From: Vanilla planifolia
Taxonomy: Eukaryota; Streptophyta; Magnoliopsida; Asparagales; Orchidaceae
Assembly (NCBI GenBank): GCA_023846275.1
Contig: CM043877.1
Coordinates: 14,677,107-14,741,106 of the forward strand
Direction of reading: 5' to 3'
Length of the DNA stretch: 64,000 bases
Made by a program: the position numbers and the translations under genes
Notes under the pieces: generated by a model
What the model was told of the DNA's origin: nothing
Databases searched by the model: none
What the model saw: only the letters and a program-made list of their open reading frames with translations
Part shown: piece after piece, positions 26,895-39,851 of the stretch
How the letters are laid out: each line of letters begins with the position of its first letter
Position numbering within the stretch: position 1 is the first letter of the stretch

Positions 26895-28070
26895 TGTCAA
26901 GCCCTGCCTACATCAAGTATCACTTTTTAAAAAAATTACCATCAGAGTCACGAGATACAATATCTAAGTGAGGACAAGGAACAAATCTAAGGTGGGGACC
27001 CAGCGGTCAGACAAACACTAACTCTAAAATCCAAAGTATATAAAAAAGAACATGTTTTTTTAAAAGTTTAATCACACCAAGCCCTCCCTTTCTCACACAT
27101 CTCTTGAAAAGGGCTCTACTATAGCATCATCTTTTCCAGCTCTCGATGAAGTGGTTTCATAACCTGTGATGTAAGCACTAAATGAGATTTTACAAATCTC
27201 AGTATATAAAACACACTATCTAACCAAGTATCAAAATACCATGAACAGAAAAGATGAATCACAAGCATCAAGCTAAAACCATACCAGATGTCATATATAA
27301 GATAGTGCCAAATGAAAACCATGACGAAATACCAATTCCTTATATAAGTGTGTTACTATCGGGCCAAATTCCCTTTGACACATTATCTTCTGGATTTAAT
27401 CATCATCAATAAATGACCTCAAGCTGGCATCCAACCAAACACATAACACTAGGCAGATATCCGATCTGAAGATCGATACCCTGCAATACATGCTGAGCCT
27501 GGTGTAAATCATCATGGAGTCATAGCACATAACATATAACACTAGGCAGATATCTGATCCAAAGATCGATACTCTACAACACATGCTGAGCCTAGTGATG
27601 AGGATAATGTTCTTTAGGAATCCTATTTTATATATTTGTCATTTTCCAAACATCAATCCAAATAATTATCCATATCAAAAGACATTTCATTCCATATTGC
27701 TTCTTTTTTGTTTCTTTTAACATATTGTATCATATTATTTCTTTCTTTATCATATATAATAATATTAATATATAATATATGAAACAATCAAAATACTGTG
27801 ATAGTGAGAAAAGAAAGTAAAAAAATACATAATAACGTGCTATATCATAGGATTAGGAATTTATCTACTTGGATTTGCTATATAATTTGTATTGCCCATT
27901 TTCTATTCTTCTTGATGTCCTAAGAGCTCATAATACAAACATAATCAAGTTAAAATATACTTATTAGTCAAAAGTTTCTTTCTAATTGTTTCCCAAACTC
28001 TTAAAAATTCTGCTTTCTAAAAACTTTTCCAAACAGTCAAAAATCCCAAATAGCCAAAAATCCTGCTTTC
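26895..28070 (-). mobile_element. Truncated copy of the 2.0-2.3-kb LTR family
   Basis: The sequence starts TGTCAAGCC, the reversed end of the LTR family seen at 53911-56170, 56176-58204 and 61092-63159. It follows the inverted copy 61092-63159 through the hairpin array (here two modules, about 27445-27600) to the segment around TTAGTCAAAA near 27966. It stops before the promoter half, where the repeat beginning near 28075 takes over. It is the most diverged of the four copies. No target duplication can be tested because one end is missing. Confidence 0.75.
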
Positions 28071-28074
28071 TATA

Positions 28075-30540
28075 AACACATGAAGAGATGAAAAATGTTA
28101 TACCCGATAAAATATTATATGTTTAATTTTCAATAATTCAATTGTGGCTTGGATGATTTCAGATCGGCAGTAGGATGAGCCAGGAGCTCAATTGGAGGCT
28201 ATTGGAATTTCTGAAATTTTCTGGGAATTTCAGAAAATCAGTCTATGTTTTCGTAGGCTACTCAGGTTGGTATGGGACGATCTGAGCTGTCTATATAAAA
28301 AAAAATGTATGCCAAAAATCAGCCTAGGAAAAATGGGGTGTAACAAAAAACAACAGATGATTAAGTATTGTTTTGAAGGAACATTTGTGATGAGTTTTTG
28401 AAAGGATGCTTTATTTATTATATATTGTAGAGTTGTGTATCGACGTAATAACTTTTTGTTAGCTTTTTGGTATGCATGTGCAAAAGTAGTTTTTGGATGA
28501 TGGCTTGATCTAATTTTCTTTATTTAGGAATGATTAGTATAATGTTTTATTGTCACCCTTTGGCTAGATTATTTGTGTTCTCAATCTTTCATTAATTTCA
28601 ATTGCATCCCAATATGTATGATGTCTTATATATCATATTATTGTAGAATAAGTGAGCCATGACATTATTGTAAAACTAGGTGAGATATTAAGGTTATGCA
28701 TAATCATAAATATTCTTAATTGATTAATGTATTTAGAAATACTTATTATCAAACTCTAAATCATTTAAAGAGGATTATGCTAACAAATTATTTAATTATT
28801 ACAAGATTTTTGTAACCTTTTCTTAAATAGTATTTATTTATAAATAAATAAGATCAAAATAAAATTTATTTTTAAATTTTATTGTTACAAAAAATTATAT
28901 GTATTTCTTTCTATCAAAATCATTTATGTAAAAATGAAATCATTAGGTTCCATTCCTAATAAAGTCATTTGATTTTGATTTGGTCAATTGCAATGATGAG
29001 ACCCCCATCACATGTCCCAACAACCTATGATATGAAAAATGTTCTTTTATTTTTTTTCCTTATTAATTTTCAAAAATTCTTTATTTAATTATTAAAATAA
29101 TTTATCACACTATAATAAAAAAATTATATATGTGTATTTGTGTAAGTAAGCATATGATATTTTCTAAACTATAAATGAAATCATATCTATATTATTATCA
29201 CGAAGCTATCTATAAATATTCATAAAGTAATATATCTATGTTATCTCATAATTCAAGTGGTCTTTTTATGATTGTGTCATGAGTTTATAATAGACCAAGC
29301 AAATGATTTCAAGTGTTATGAAATTAATCAACATCATAACTTACTATAGATCATAATAATGATGTAATTTACATTAATAATATGCACATTTAAAATTTTT
29401 AAATATAATTAAATGATGATGGTAATAATAACATAACTTTTTATACATAGCTAACCAAAATTTTAGTTCTTAAGCCTTGTGTTGCACTTAGCCATTGTAG
29501 CACTTTTATTTGGGCATGTCTTTTAGAGGCATCTTAAATGCTATCATACCAAAGTATCAATCGAATGAATCTTTGTAATCACACGACCATAAAGGCATTC
29601 ATTTTGTATCAATTTTTGGTATGCATTTCTTGTGTCTTAAGAGTAAGAATTTTTTTTCATCTACAAATTCATCAAACTAATAGGTGGTATATTGAAATTT
29701 CCTTATTACAAGAGCTACACAGGTGGTATCTTCAAGTTGTGTTTGAGTAATTTGAAATAATCTTGTAAAGTTACCCATATGTTTCACATTCTTTCATATT
29801 TCTTATTATAATCCTTAATAGTTTATGTAACTTGAAAGCAAATTTATAAGTGAAGTGTTGAAAAATAAGAAGAAAGGAAAAACTATGTATTATTAAAAAA
29901 TAATACAAGTCTTAGTTCTGATTTTAACTTAATATAGATTTACTCCAATAGCCAAGTTAAAATGTATATTGGTTATAATAATTGTATGTAGTTAATAAGA
30001 GATAAAGTTAAAATGTAGATTTACTCCAATAGCCAAATTAAACTGTATATTGGCTATAATAATTGTATGTAGTTAATAAGAGATAAGATTGAAGTTAATT
30101 AATTTACTTTAGTTAATTTGCATTAAGATGTTATTTAATAAGAAAGCTTTTAGAAAGATGGAATTGAAGGTAAATAGAAGTGGAGTTGGAAAATATATGA
30201 GTCGTCATGATTTTTATTATAAGTTGGCTTAATATAATTTTTTAAGCGATTTCATGATTTAGTTAGAAATAATATAAGTCATAGGTTCAAATTACTAAAA
30301 CTTTTTAGGGATATGAGTCTAAATCAATTCTTCTAGAATTATTGATGAGAACTTAATGAGTTTCTTTCAATCTAACGTATAATATCATAAACAAGATAAG
30401 AGATATATTGGAATAATTTTTTTTTTCATAAAGTTAAACTTTTCTATTAACATTATGCCTTGAATACTTCAACTAAAGTATCTCTTTAATTTTTGTAAAT
30501 GCCTTAAAGTAATTTTTACTAGTATTTCAATTTTTCTAAA
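28075..30540. repeat. Anonymous interspersed repeat, copy A
   Basis: About 2.4 kb recurring in the same orientation at 42772-44711. The first 15 bases (CACATGAAGAGATG) are separated from the rest by the 250-bp solo LTR at 28096-28345. Short open stretches match between copies (29538-29750 and 43792-43974) but belong to no family I recognise. A TGGTATC motif near 29730 could be a primer-binding site, in which case the 5' part would be an LTR. This is only a guess. Confidence 0.6.
28096..28345 (+). mobile_element. 250-bp solo LTR or TRIM insertion
   Basis: The segment begins TGTTATACCC and ends GGGTGTAACA, near-perfect inverted ends of the TG...CA kind. It is flanked by AAAAA on both sides (28091-28095 and 28346-28350). 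The paralogous repeat at 42772 has the uninterrupted site (GAGATGGAAAACTACA), which confirms both the insertion and the 5-bp target duplication. There is no coding capacity. The orientation is arbitrary because no promoter is obvious. Confidence 0.8.
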
Positions 30541-33500
30541 TTTTGTGCCACAATCCCATGCAAAAGGTAATCTAAAATACATAAGAACATGGCACCCAAG
30601 ATTATAATCTTCAACCTTAATTGATAAACAACACACAAATTCAAGAAAACAAATAAATGAATAAGTTGATAAAAACTTAAGAAGGAATCACTTGATTCAA
30701 GCATTAGCAAATTAACATGAAGTATTCGCTCATTGTATGCTTCTATCATGAAGGATTAAATGATAGAGTTGCCTTTTTTCATTATGATAGAGTTCTAGGA
30801 AAAATGTAATATAAGTGGAATTCATAAAAGTTTTCTCATGTTTTAAGTGTAAAAAAACATTAAATCATCATTTTTATCATAACATGTTTATAACAGTAAT
30901 TTATATGCTTTAAGAATGTGGAAGTCAAAAAATTAAAAGAAAATACAAAAAAAAATAATTATACATAAATCACTCCAGATAGCCTATTAATAATTATAGA
31001 CAATTTGTGGTAATAACATCGAGTAGTTTGACTAATTTGCTTATGGAGAAACTAATTATCATAATATGTTTTTTAACAAAATCATTGATGAAAGCAAATA
31101 TCATATTAAGTATACATGATAAAAAAACTAAGTTAAAATATTATACGAAATATCATAAAGTTTCATAAAAAAACATAATGATGAACTAATACAACAAAAT
31201 ATAATTATATTACAAATGCAGTAAGCACTAGTCATTTGGAATGTCGCATGAGTTCTAGTATCTTTCATATGCAACAAACTTTATCGATCAAATACGTGTT
31301 TAAAAAGTAGGTTTTGAAACCTTGAATAGGGTGCTGAGGCCTTGAAATCGAAGAGAAAAAGAAGATAATTATCTACACATTTATAGATTTGATAAAATCA
31401 TTATAATTTAAATATTACAAAATGTGGTCAATAAATAACTTTTTATTAGAAATGTCTTAACTTTGTATTTAAAAATGTGATAATTTATTTAATTTAAAAT
31501 AAAAATAATTTTTTAAAAAATTTTGATGTAAAAAAGCCATTTCTCAAAAGCTATAATACATAAGAATTTGTTTAAGTTTTTTTTCATATGGGTATAGTTT
31601 AAATGTATATTTTGCAAATATTATTGAATTAATGAATAAACCTTTTGTTGCACATATATTTCCTATATTAAATAATAGAATCATATGATAAAATTAATGA
31701 TATGCTAAATTTTAAGAAAAAAACAAACACATTTAGATTTTAAATTAAAATTAGAGTATTCTTCAACACAATTGTTTTCATTGATGTGAGATGTTATTTG
31801 ATGTATGAGTTTTTGCCTACATATATTTTATTATTATTATTATTTATAAGTTTAGAAAATTATGAATGTTTTCAAGAAAGTTTGATAAAAGAATTAAAAA
31901 AAATTAAAATATTTGCGAGGAAACGAATAAAAACAAAAAGGAAAAGAAACTAATTTAGTTTAAATATTGAAATATAAGAGAAAATCGAGCTATAAGTAAA
32001 AGAATAGAATAATTTCTCGTGTTGAGAAAAGAGAACAAAAAAAACAAGAAGCAATGAAGGATTGAGAAAAGTGATCAAAAGATTGGTGATGATGCATACA
32101 AACTTTAAAGTGGCACATATAATATGCATGCCCTTTAGAATGTTCTTTCAAGCATTAAGAGAAGATTAAACAATTCGATTAATTCACTTTTGTTGATTCC
32201 ATGGGTTAAATAGAGCATTGTTCATTGAATGGATTGATCATGGGGATCAAAACACTAAATAATATCAATTTTTATAAAAGAATTAATATATTTTCAAGTC
32301 AATATTATAATAAGTAGAATAGATTATGAATTATGATATTAGATTTATTTTCAAAAATTGTTGTAAAAATAAATTTTAAAGTTCAATTTCATATTTATTA
32401 TCAATTAATTGTTGTGCCATAATCCCATGCAAAAGGTAATCTAAAATGCTTAAGAACATGACACCCAAGATTACAATCTGCAACCTTAATTGGTAGAAAA
32501 TGCACAAATTCAAGAAAATAAATAAATAAATAAGTTGATAAAAACTAAAATGGAATCACGTTATTCAAGCCTTAGCAAATTAACAGGAAGTATTCACTCA
32601 TCGTATGCTTCTATCATGAAGGATTAAATGATAGAGTTGCCTCTTTGCATTATCAAGAGTTTCTTACAAAATGCAATATAAGTGGAATTCATAAAAATGT
32701 TCTTATTTTTTAAGTGAAAATAACATTAAATGATAATTTTTATCATAACAAGTTTATAATAGTAGTTTATATGTTTTAATATTGTGGAAGATACTAAAAA
32801 TTAAAAGAAAATACAAACAAAAATAATTATACATAAATCACTCTATATAATTTATTAATAATTCTAGACAACTTGTGGTAATAACATCGAGTAGTTTGAC
32901 AAATTTTCTTATGAAGAAACTAATTGTCAGAATAGTTTTTTAAACAGAATCATTGATGAAAACAAATGTCATGTTAAGTATACATGACAAAAACTAACTT
33001 AAAATATAATAAGATATATAATAAAGTATCATGACAAACATAATGATGAACTAATATCATAAAATATAACTATATTACACAAATGCAGTCAACACCTGTT
33101 ATTTGGAATGTCACATGAGTTTCTAGTGACTTTCATATGCAACAAAGTTTATCGATCAAATATGTATTTAAAAAGTAGGTTTTGAAACCTTGAATAAGGT
33201 ATCGAGACCTTGAAATCAAAGAGGAAAAGAAGATAATTATCTATACATTTATAGATTTGATAATAATCATTATAATTTAAATATTGCAAAATGTAGTCAA
33301 TAAATAACTTTTCATAAGAAATGTCTTAACTTTGCATTTAAAAATTTGAGGATTTATTTAATTTAAAATATAAATAATTATTTTTTAAAATTTTGATGTA
33401 AAAAAGCTTTTTTCTAAATGCTTAAATGTATATTTAGTAAAAATTATGAAATTAATGAATAAACCTTTTGTTGTACATATATTTCCTATATTAAATAATA

Positions 33501-33649
33501 GAATCATATGATAAAATTGATAATATGCTAAATTTTAAACAAAAAAAAAGCACACTAAGATTTTAAAATTCAAATTAGAGTATTCTTCAACACAATTGTT
33601 TTCATTTATGCCTAATGTTATTTGATGTATGAGTTTTTGCATACATATA

Positions 33650-33722
<73 letters not shown>

Positions 33723-35430
33723 TATATGTGTAGAAAATTATGAATCTTTTCAAGAAAGCTTGGTAAAAGAATTAAAAAAAATATTTAAAATACTTGAGAG
33801 GAAAAAATAAAGAGAAAAAGGAAAAGAAACTAATTTAATTTAAAAATTGAAATGTAAGAGCAAAGAGAACTATAAGAAAAAGAATAAAATGATCTCTCTT
33901 GTATTAAAAAAAGAGAACGATAAAAAGTTGAAGCATCGAAAGAATGAGAAAAGTGATCAAAAGATGAGTGATCATACATACAAAATTTTAAAGAGGCACA
34001 TATAATATGCATGCCCTGTAGCATGCTCTTTCGAGCATTAGGAGGAGATTAAACAAAAATTTTCGGGGAAAAGAGTTCTTTATTTGTTAGCAGGCGACGA
34101 AGATTAGACAATTCGATTAATTCACTTTTGCAAATTCAAAAGATAAAATAGAGCATTGTTGATTAAATAGATTGATCATAGGGATCAAAACACTAATTAA
34201 CATCAAAATTTTTAAAAATCAATACTACAATAACTAGAATAGATTACGAATTATGATATCACATTAATTTTTAAATATCGCTATCAATATAAATTTTAAA
34301 GTTCATTTTAATATTAATTACCAATTAATAGTTATCGTTTATTCTTTAAAATATTTTTAATAAATTTATTTTTTCAAATCATGAAATATTTTCTAAAGAA
34401 AATATCAAAAACAATTTTAGCAAGTAAAACTAAAAAATTGTAATGATAGAAAAAAAAACACCATTTCACATATATTTTTTTATATTAAATAATAGAATCA
34501 TATGATAAAATTAATGATACACTAAATTTTAAGCAAAAACAAACACATTTAGATTTCTAAATTCAAATTAAAGTATTCTTCAACACAATTGTTTTTATTG
34601 ATATCTAATGTTATTGGATGTATGAGTTTTTGCCTACATATATTTTATTATTATTATTATTATTATTATTATATTTTATTTTTGTAGAAAATTATGAATC
34701 TTTTCAAGAAAACTAGATAAAAGAATTAAAAAAATCTTTAAAATATTTGAGAGGAAAAGAATAAAAATAAAAAGAAAAAAACTAATTTAGTTTAAATATT
34801 GAAATGTAAGAGAAAAGAGAACTATAAGAAAAATAGTAGAATAATTTCTCTTGTATTAATAAAAGAGAATGAGAAAAAGTAGAAGAAACGAAAGATGGGT
34901 GACCATGCATACAAACATTAAAGAGACACATATAATATACATACCCTCTAGCATGTTCTTTCAAGCATTAGGACGAGATTAAACAAAAATATTTGAAGAA
35001 AAGAGTTCTTTATTTCTCAATAGACGACGAAGATCAGACAATTCGATTAATTCACTTTTGCTAATTCAGTAGGTTAAATGGAGCACTGTTGATTGAATGG
35101 ATTGATCATAGGGACCAAAACACAAATTAATCTCATTTTTTTAAAAAAAATTAATATATTTTCAAATAAATATCATAATAAATAGAATATATTACAAATT
35201 ATGATATCACATTAATTTTCAAAAATTGTTATAAAAATAAATTTTAAAGTTTAATTTCATATTTATTATCAATTAATAGTTATTATATATTCTTTAAAAT
35301 ATTTTTAATAAATTTATTTTTTCAAATCATGAAATATGTATTAAAGAAAGTATCAAAAACATTTTTAGCATACAAAACTAAAAAAAATAATGATAAAAAA
35401 AAAAAGAAAAAATACACCATTTCACTAAAG
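30541..35430. repeat. Tandem segmental repeat, three units
   Basis: Three head-to-tail copies of one sequence: 30541-32410, 32411-34440 and a shorter third copy to about 35430. Landmarks are GTGCCA.AATCCCATGCAAAAGG at 30545 and 32414. GAGTATTCTTCAACACAATTG (20 of its bases are shared) recurs near 31755, 33578 and 34572, and is followed each time by a TTA microsatellite of different length. The third unit lacks the first part. The long minus-strand Ser/Tyr open frames at 33830-34024 and 34782-34964 are matching frames in two units but resemble no family. Confidence 0.8.
33652..33722. repeat. (TTA)n microsatellite, about 24 units
   Basis: A perfect trinucleotide run. The equivalent positions in the neighbouring tandem units have only about six (near 31832) and nine (near 34647) triplets. 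The poly-Leu open frame across it is an artefact. Confidence 0.95.
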
Positions 35431-35499
35431 AGAAAGGCCCCATCACTATCACAAAGAAAAAATACACCATTTCATAATATTAATAGTTATTATATATTC

Positions 35500-35872
35500 T
35501 TCACTAGTACCCTCTACTAGCTGGCTTCTCCACAAGTCCCCTCTTCTAGCTGGCTTCTCCAGAGTTGGTTTTTCCTCAAAAGACGCTGTTTCCTTTTACC
35601 TTTTTCTATAAGCAATGACCGCTTTTTGATCCTCGAAAGCGTTTGCTCAGTTTGGTTTGCCGCCCCGCATAAAATGTTCTTTTCTTGTTTTCCTGTACAC
35701 TTTCCGTGCGATCCTTTCCTCCTTCTCTATTAGCCCTTAAGCTGTTCGAGAGGGAAAAATATCCCTTGTCTTTCTCAAGTCAAAACATCTCTACCCAAAC
35801 ACACACACAGCCGAGGACGATCGCAACTGCAGCGAAGTCAGGAACTAGAAACTGAGAAAGAAGGTAGCTTTC
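35500..35872 (+). promoter_or_regulatory. Probable SPL 5' flank and leader
   Basis: This block is clearly less AT-rich than the repeats to its left and leads directly to the SPL start codon. It contains a short tandem duplication (CTAGCTGGCTTCTCCA at about 35517 and 35548), a TATA-like CTATAAG near 35607, and a pyrimidine-rich then purine-rich stretch typical of a plant leader. Which part is promoter and which is transcribed cannot be told from sequence alone. Confidence 0.45.
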
Positions 35873-36220
35873 ATGGACTGGGATTCGAAAATGCCACCTT
35901 GGGATTTTCCAGAAATGGAGCAAACTGCCGCCGGTGACTATTTGAGCTCGGTGGTTGGCTTGAGCAGCGGCGAATGTTCCATTGATCTCAAGCTTGGAGG
36001 TTTGAGAGATTCCGAGGCGGCGGAAAAGTGGAAGGAGGAGATGAGGGCTTCAATGGCCGTGAGCTAGTCGAAGAGGCCCCGGGCGCCGAGCAGCAGCAAC
36101 CAGAGTGTCTCCTGCCTCGTCGACGACTGCAAGTCCGATCTCAGCGGCTGTAGGGAGCACCACAGGAGGCATAAAGTCCGCGAACTCCATTCCAAGTGAT
36201 GGCTGCCAACAATGTAGCAG
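35873..36220 (+). pseudogene. SBP-box (SPL) transcription factor, exon 1 pseudogene
   Basis: The frame from ATG 35873 reads MDWDSKMPPWDFPEMEQ, the N-terminal signature of miR156-type SPL proteins, and continues with CSIDLKLGGL. A TAG at 36065 ends it. The same frame then continues with SKRPRAPSSSNQSVSC and the first half of the SBP DNA-binding domain (CLVDDCKSDLSGC, then HHRRHKVRELHSK). The zinc-binding Cys of KVCE is Arg here. After HSK about 35 nt are missing, which shifts the frame. TGCCAACAATGTAGCAG (36204-36220) still encodes CQQCS plus the first base of Arg, and it abuts GTAATG exactly at the intron position conserved in SPL genes. No second exon was found. It is a once-genomic SPL copy, not a processed one, now dead. 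Confidence 0.88.
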
Positions 36221-37295
36221 GTAATGAAACAGGGGTTCCTCTCATTTTAATACCAGTTTAGTTCCTTTCTTTTTAGTCACTACTTAGAAACTAACCTTAT
36301 GTTCGCCCTTCCACCAAGTTTACTATCAATTTCAAGTTTTCTATTACCATCATTGGTTGGGTCTTTTGGAAATTGGAGGAATCACAACCTGCTTTCACCC
36401 GCTGAAGATCCCCTAGATGTTAACTAAGGTCATGCTTTTATATGTTGTTGGAAATTGGAACCTCTAGTAGTTTTATCAACCATATTAGATCTCTTCACCA
36501 TCATCGATATGAAACGATTCGAGGATGAACCAAACGAAAGGTGGGTATTTTGGTAGTAAGTTCATGAGCTAAGCATGTGAGATTAGACAGCGTTTGAATG
36601 GTTTTGACTGAGAAATACTTGTGACAAGTATACCAAGTGACAGGTATTATTGTGCTCAGACTTATCAGATAATTATTGTCGCTAGCTGTGTCATTGCCTT
36701 GGTGGGCCTAAACATTTTGCCATTTTTTAAGTTTGTCGTGCTTTCACATTCTTCTTTTAGCCTTTTTTTTCTTGTTGCTTGCTTGTTCTCTTCCGACAAG
36801 GGTTTTTGAATACTTCTCTGTATGTCAAAATCTCCTCGGTACAAATTTTCTTGCTTTTACCTTCGTTGTGTTTATCTTCTTTGTGGAATAAAATCTACTT
36901 GCTGTTCATGTAAGTGAGCTTTTCCTCTTTTTCTCCCTTAGTTGTCTTTCATATGGGTATTAACTTTATTGGGTTTGGGTTTCTATGAGTGCTAGCTTTT
37001 TCCAAACTTGCAGTGCTTGATTCCTGGCTCTTGTTCATGGGTGCTTTTCTTTCTTTTCTCCTGTAGTCTATTGTAAAAATATTCATCAGAACTTTTGTAG
37101 CAATTCCAATGATTTATTCAGATTTTGTTATTATTCTTTTGTCATATTCCCTTTCTTGAAGAACAAGCTTTCTCTATTTTTAATGTTTCATCCATACAAG
37201 TTAATAATTTTTAAGTCTCCTTCTTTTTCAGAAGAAAGCCTTAATGAACTGCTATTTTTTAGAGATTAGACCAATGCAATTGAAATATTATTTGA
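36221..37295 (+). other. Probable SPL intron 1 remnant
   Basis: This starts with the donor GTAATG next to the SPL exon and is T-rich, as plant introns are. The exon 2 sequence expected after it (the second zinc finger and the basic nuclear-localisation stretch) could not be found before the gypsy fragment begins at 37296. Either the intron was cut by that fragment or exon 2 has been lost. Confidence 0.5.
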
Positions 37296-38424
37296 TTAGC
37301 CTTTTCTCTATTTTGTGCTGACAAGTGCAAGAGTGGAGCATATTGTTAAATTTTAAAATGAATTAGTCGAAAGCTTGTATGGGTGGTAGTTTCCTTTTTT
37401 GTGGATGGTTAACACGCTTCATTGGCATTGGGTCCTATGGCAAGCTTTAGAGTCATGGATTTGGGCTTTGATAATCTCTTTTGATACTTATGCAACAAAG
37501 AAGTTCAATATGTGGTGTGGCATGATAAATCTTGGAAAGTAGTCACCCAAATGCTACATCTTGAGTTATGGATGTAGGACTTTTGGCCTTCTTTGAAGCC
37601 TATGATTTCAATGCCCATTTTGGTGCTTTTTTCTCAGCGCACTTTGATTCTTTGGAAACCATAGAATTTGATGAGATGGTTTCTTGCTTCAGATCTTTCA
37701 ATTAAGGTCTAAAAGCATTAGTCATCTTGGCAAAATCACTACTAGCATATCAAATGGTATGATTAAGAACTCATGTTTCTCTTCTTAGAATTTAAAGTCA
37801 TTTTCTACTTGTTCTCTTCTCTTATTCTAATTTAATAGTAGTTACTCTACAAATCAATCTTATGGAATATTATAGTTCCACACTTCATGTTCAATCTATA
37901 ATCCAATCTAAGAATAAGGGGACAATATTTTATAATTATTTATTATTTTATTATTTTTATGCTTTCTCTAAGTTTCATCGTTCGCATACACCAATAATGT
38001 TGGAATAACACACAGTCGTAAACTATCACTAATAAAATATTTTCCCAATGATTTTGGATTTGCCTCTAAAACTTTGGGTTTTCTTTAAGATTCATTCTAA
38101 AATCTATTCAATTCAATAATAATGAACTATGAAGCAAGTCTAGTTTGTTAAATAGTTTGATAGGTAGTAGTTGAGTTCGAAAGTCATTAAGAAGTATGTC
38201 CTTATCTTCTTCTAGCAAATTGTTAAACCTCTGATACACAACCTAATTCTTCAACACTTTGAGGCTTGTAACAATACCCAAGAATTTAGAAATGGTGTAT
38301 CGAACTTTTATTCTCAAATTCTTTCTAATCCAGGATATTACAATTTTTTTTCTTTTTTACAAATAAATGGGATTTTGTTGATGTGATACTAGAATTATTT
38401 TTAGGTTTAACAAGTTGTGGTCAC

Positions 38425-38745
38425 CATATTTCTGTTCCTTGTTATAATATAGGTGTTGGCTTCATTATTATGATAACATCCTCGTCATACAACTAAGAAA
38501 AACCTTGATGGAGCTATGACAAACATCTTGATGGAGCACCAACCAAAACTCTTTATGTATGAACCCAAGGTGAATGGAACTTGACATCTTTGGTTTATTG
38601 ATTTTTTTCATCTACTCAGACTACTTAATATGATTACGAGTATGATATAGGCTTTGTGTTCGTTCTAGAAAACATGGTTTTAGACATTATATTAATGTTG
38701 TTATCTCCATCTACGACCAACTTATAAGATGAGTGAAAATGTTGG
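38425..38745 (-). pseudogene. Gypsy retropepsin remnant, copy B
   Basis: The same minus-strand protease order as in copy A. VVDGDNNINIMSK comes first, near 38735-38700. It is followed by VKFHSPWVHT with the frame-shifted PFT.GSY..EFW equivalent, and then the decayed WLYD.DV stretch. The active-site region again reads DGD instead of DGG, so this change predates the duplication or reflects the subfamily. Stops throughout. Confidence 0.6.
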
Positions 38746-39743
38746 TATTACCGCAATTCTCCGTAGGTTGGGGTATGATCAAGATACACCTCATAACGAG
38801 CATATTAGGAGCATCCTTATAATCATTATGTTCATTCTCTTGAGAAATTGATTAGCGTCTTCATTTTTTACGATAGCCTTAAACTCAAAATTATCTTCAT
38901 GATGTGTTTCTTTTAATTTCTATTTTCCATAAGATATTCTTGGTAAATGTGTATTAACTGGCTATTAATCGAACATATAAATTGTGATAAAAAATCTTAT
39001 AATTTCTGTCGTCATTTCTCATGTCTATTATTGGTTTTTTACTTGCTTGTCACTTGTTTTACTCACTCTATTTAAGGCATTGATTTCAAATGAGTGATAA
39101 TATTTTCAGTTATAGTAAAATTTTCATTTTGATCAATGTATGTATACCTATATATTATCTTCTAAATCTTTAGTTTAAACCTTTTTGAAACTTAGATAAA
39201 GTGATATGCTCTTCATAAACCTCATAATAAAATAGTATGTCAAGAACTTACTTGTGTATTCAAATAAAGACTTTGCCCCTTAATTTAATGTGGTTAACTC
39301 ATCTAACATTCAATCCATAAGATAGATAGGAATGTGTTAGACTTTCAAATAGTGGTAATCTCATCTTGGGAAGTCACAAACTAAAGTGTTAATCTCACCT
39401 TATGATACACTTTTCTTAGCTAGAATACTCAAGTCTTACTTGCTAACTTCATCTTGACTAACCTTATTCGGCACTCATGTGAAATTTCATAGCAAATTAT
39501 TGTTTCATGTCTCCATTAATCAATCTCTAAATTGTTAGTATTTAACTTTTTAAATCGTTGGTTTTTTACTTTATTAGTTATGTCTACAATTAATTAAACG
39601 TGCTTACCTCCATGCCTTCTAGGTCCATTCAAATAACTCTCAGTGGCAGTAGACATATGAATTTGCTCATTTAGATGAGCCTATATGACTTGGGTTAACA
39701 ATATAAAAAATTTGGTTAAATTCGTCCTTAAACTCTTCTAATT

Positions 39744-39851
39744 ATGTGGGAAACGAATGGGGAACATGCAGAAGCGGTCGGTATTGGGAGAAAGAAGTGG
39801 CTCGTGATACTCATCGTGGCGGCCTGTTGAAGAGGGTGGAATCATCGGCAT
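39744..39851 (-). pseudogene. RNR2: Ribonucleotide reductase small subunit, 5' fragment
   Basis: From the ATG at 39851 the minus strand encodes MPMIPPSSTG and then EPLLSPNTDRFCMFPIRFP. This matches the N-terminus of plant R2 (EPLL.PNPDRFCMFPI.YP) better than the longer copy at 41574 does. Homology ends abruptly at TTTCCCACA. The upstream leader is also shared with the other copy. Only about 36 codons remain, none of them catalytic. It lies at the outer end of the left arm of the inverted repeat. Confidence 0.8.

Noticed and set aside
33622..33810. Open frame with a long poly-Leu run that looks like a signal peptide or membrane segment
   Set aside because: The Leu run is the TTA microsatellite, and equivalent tandem units have other lengths and frames.
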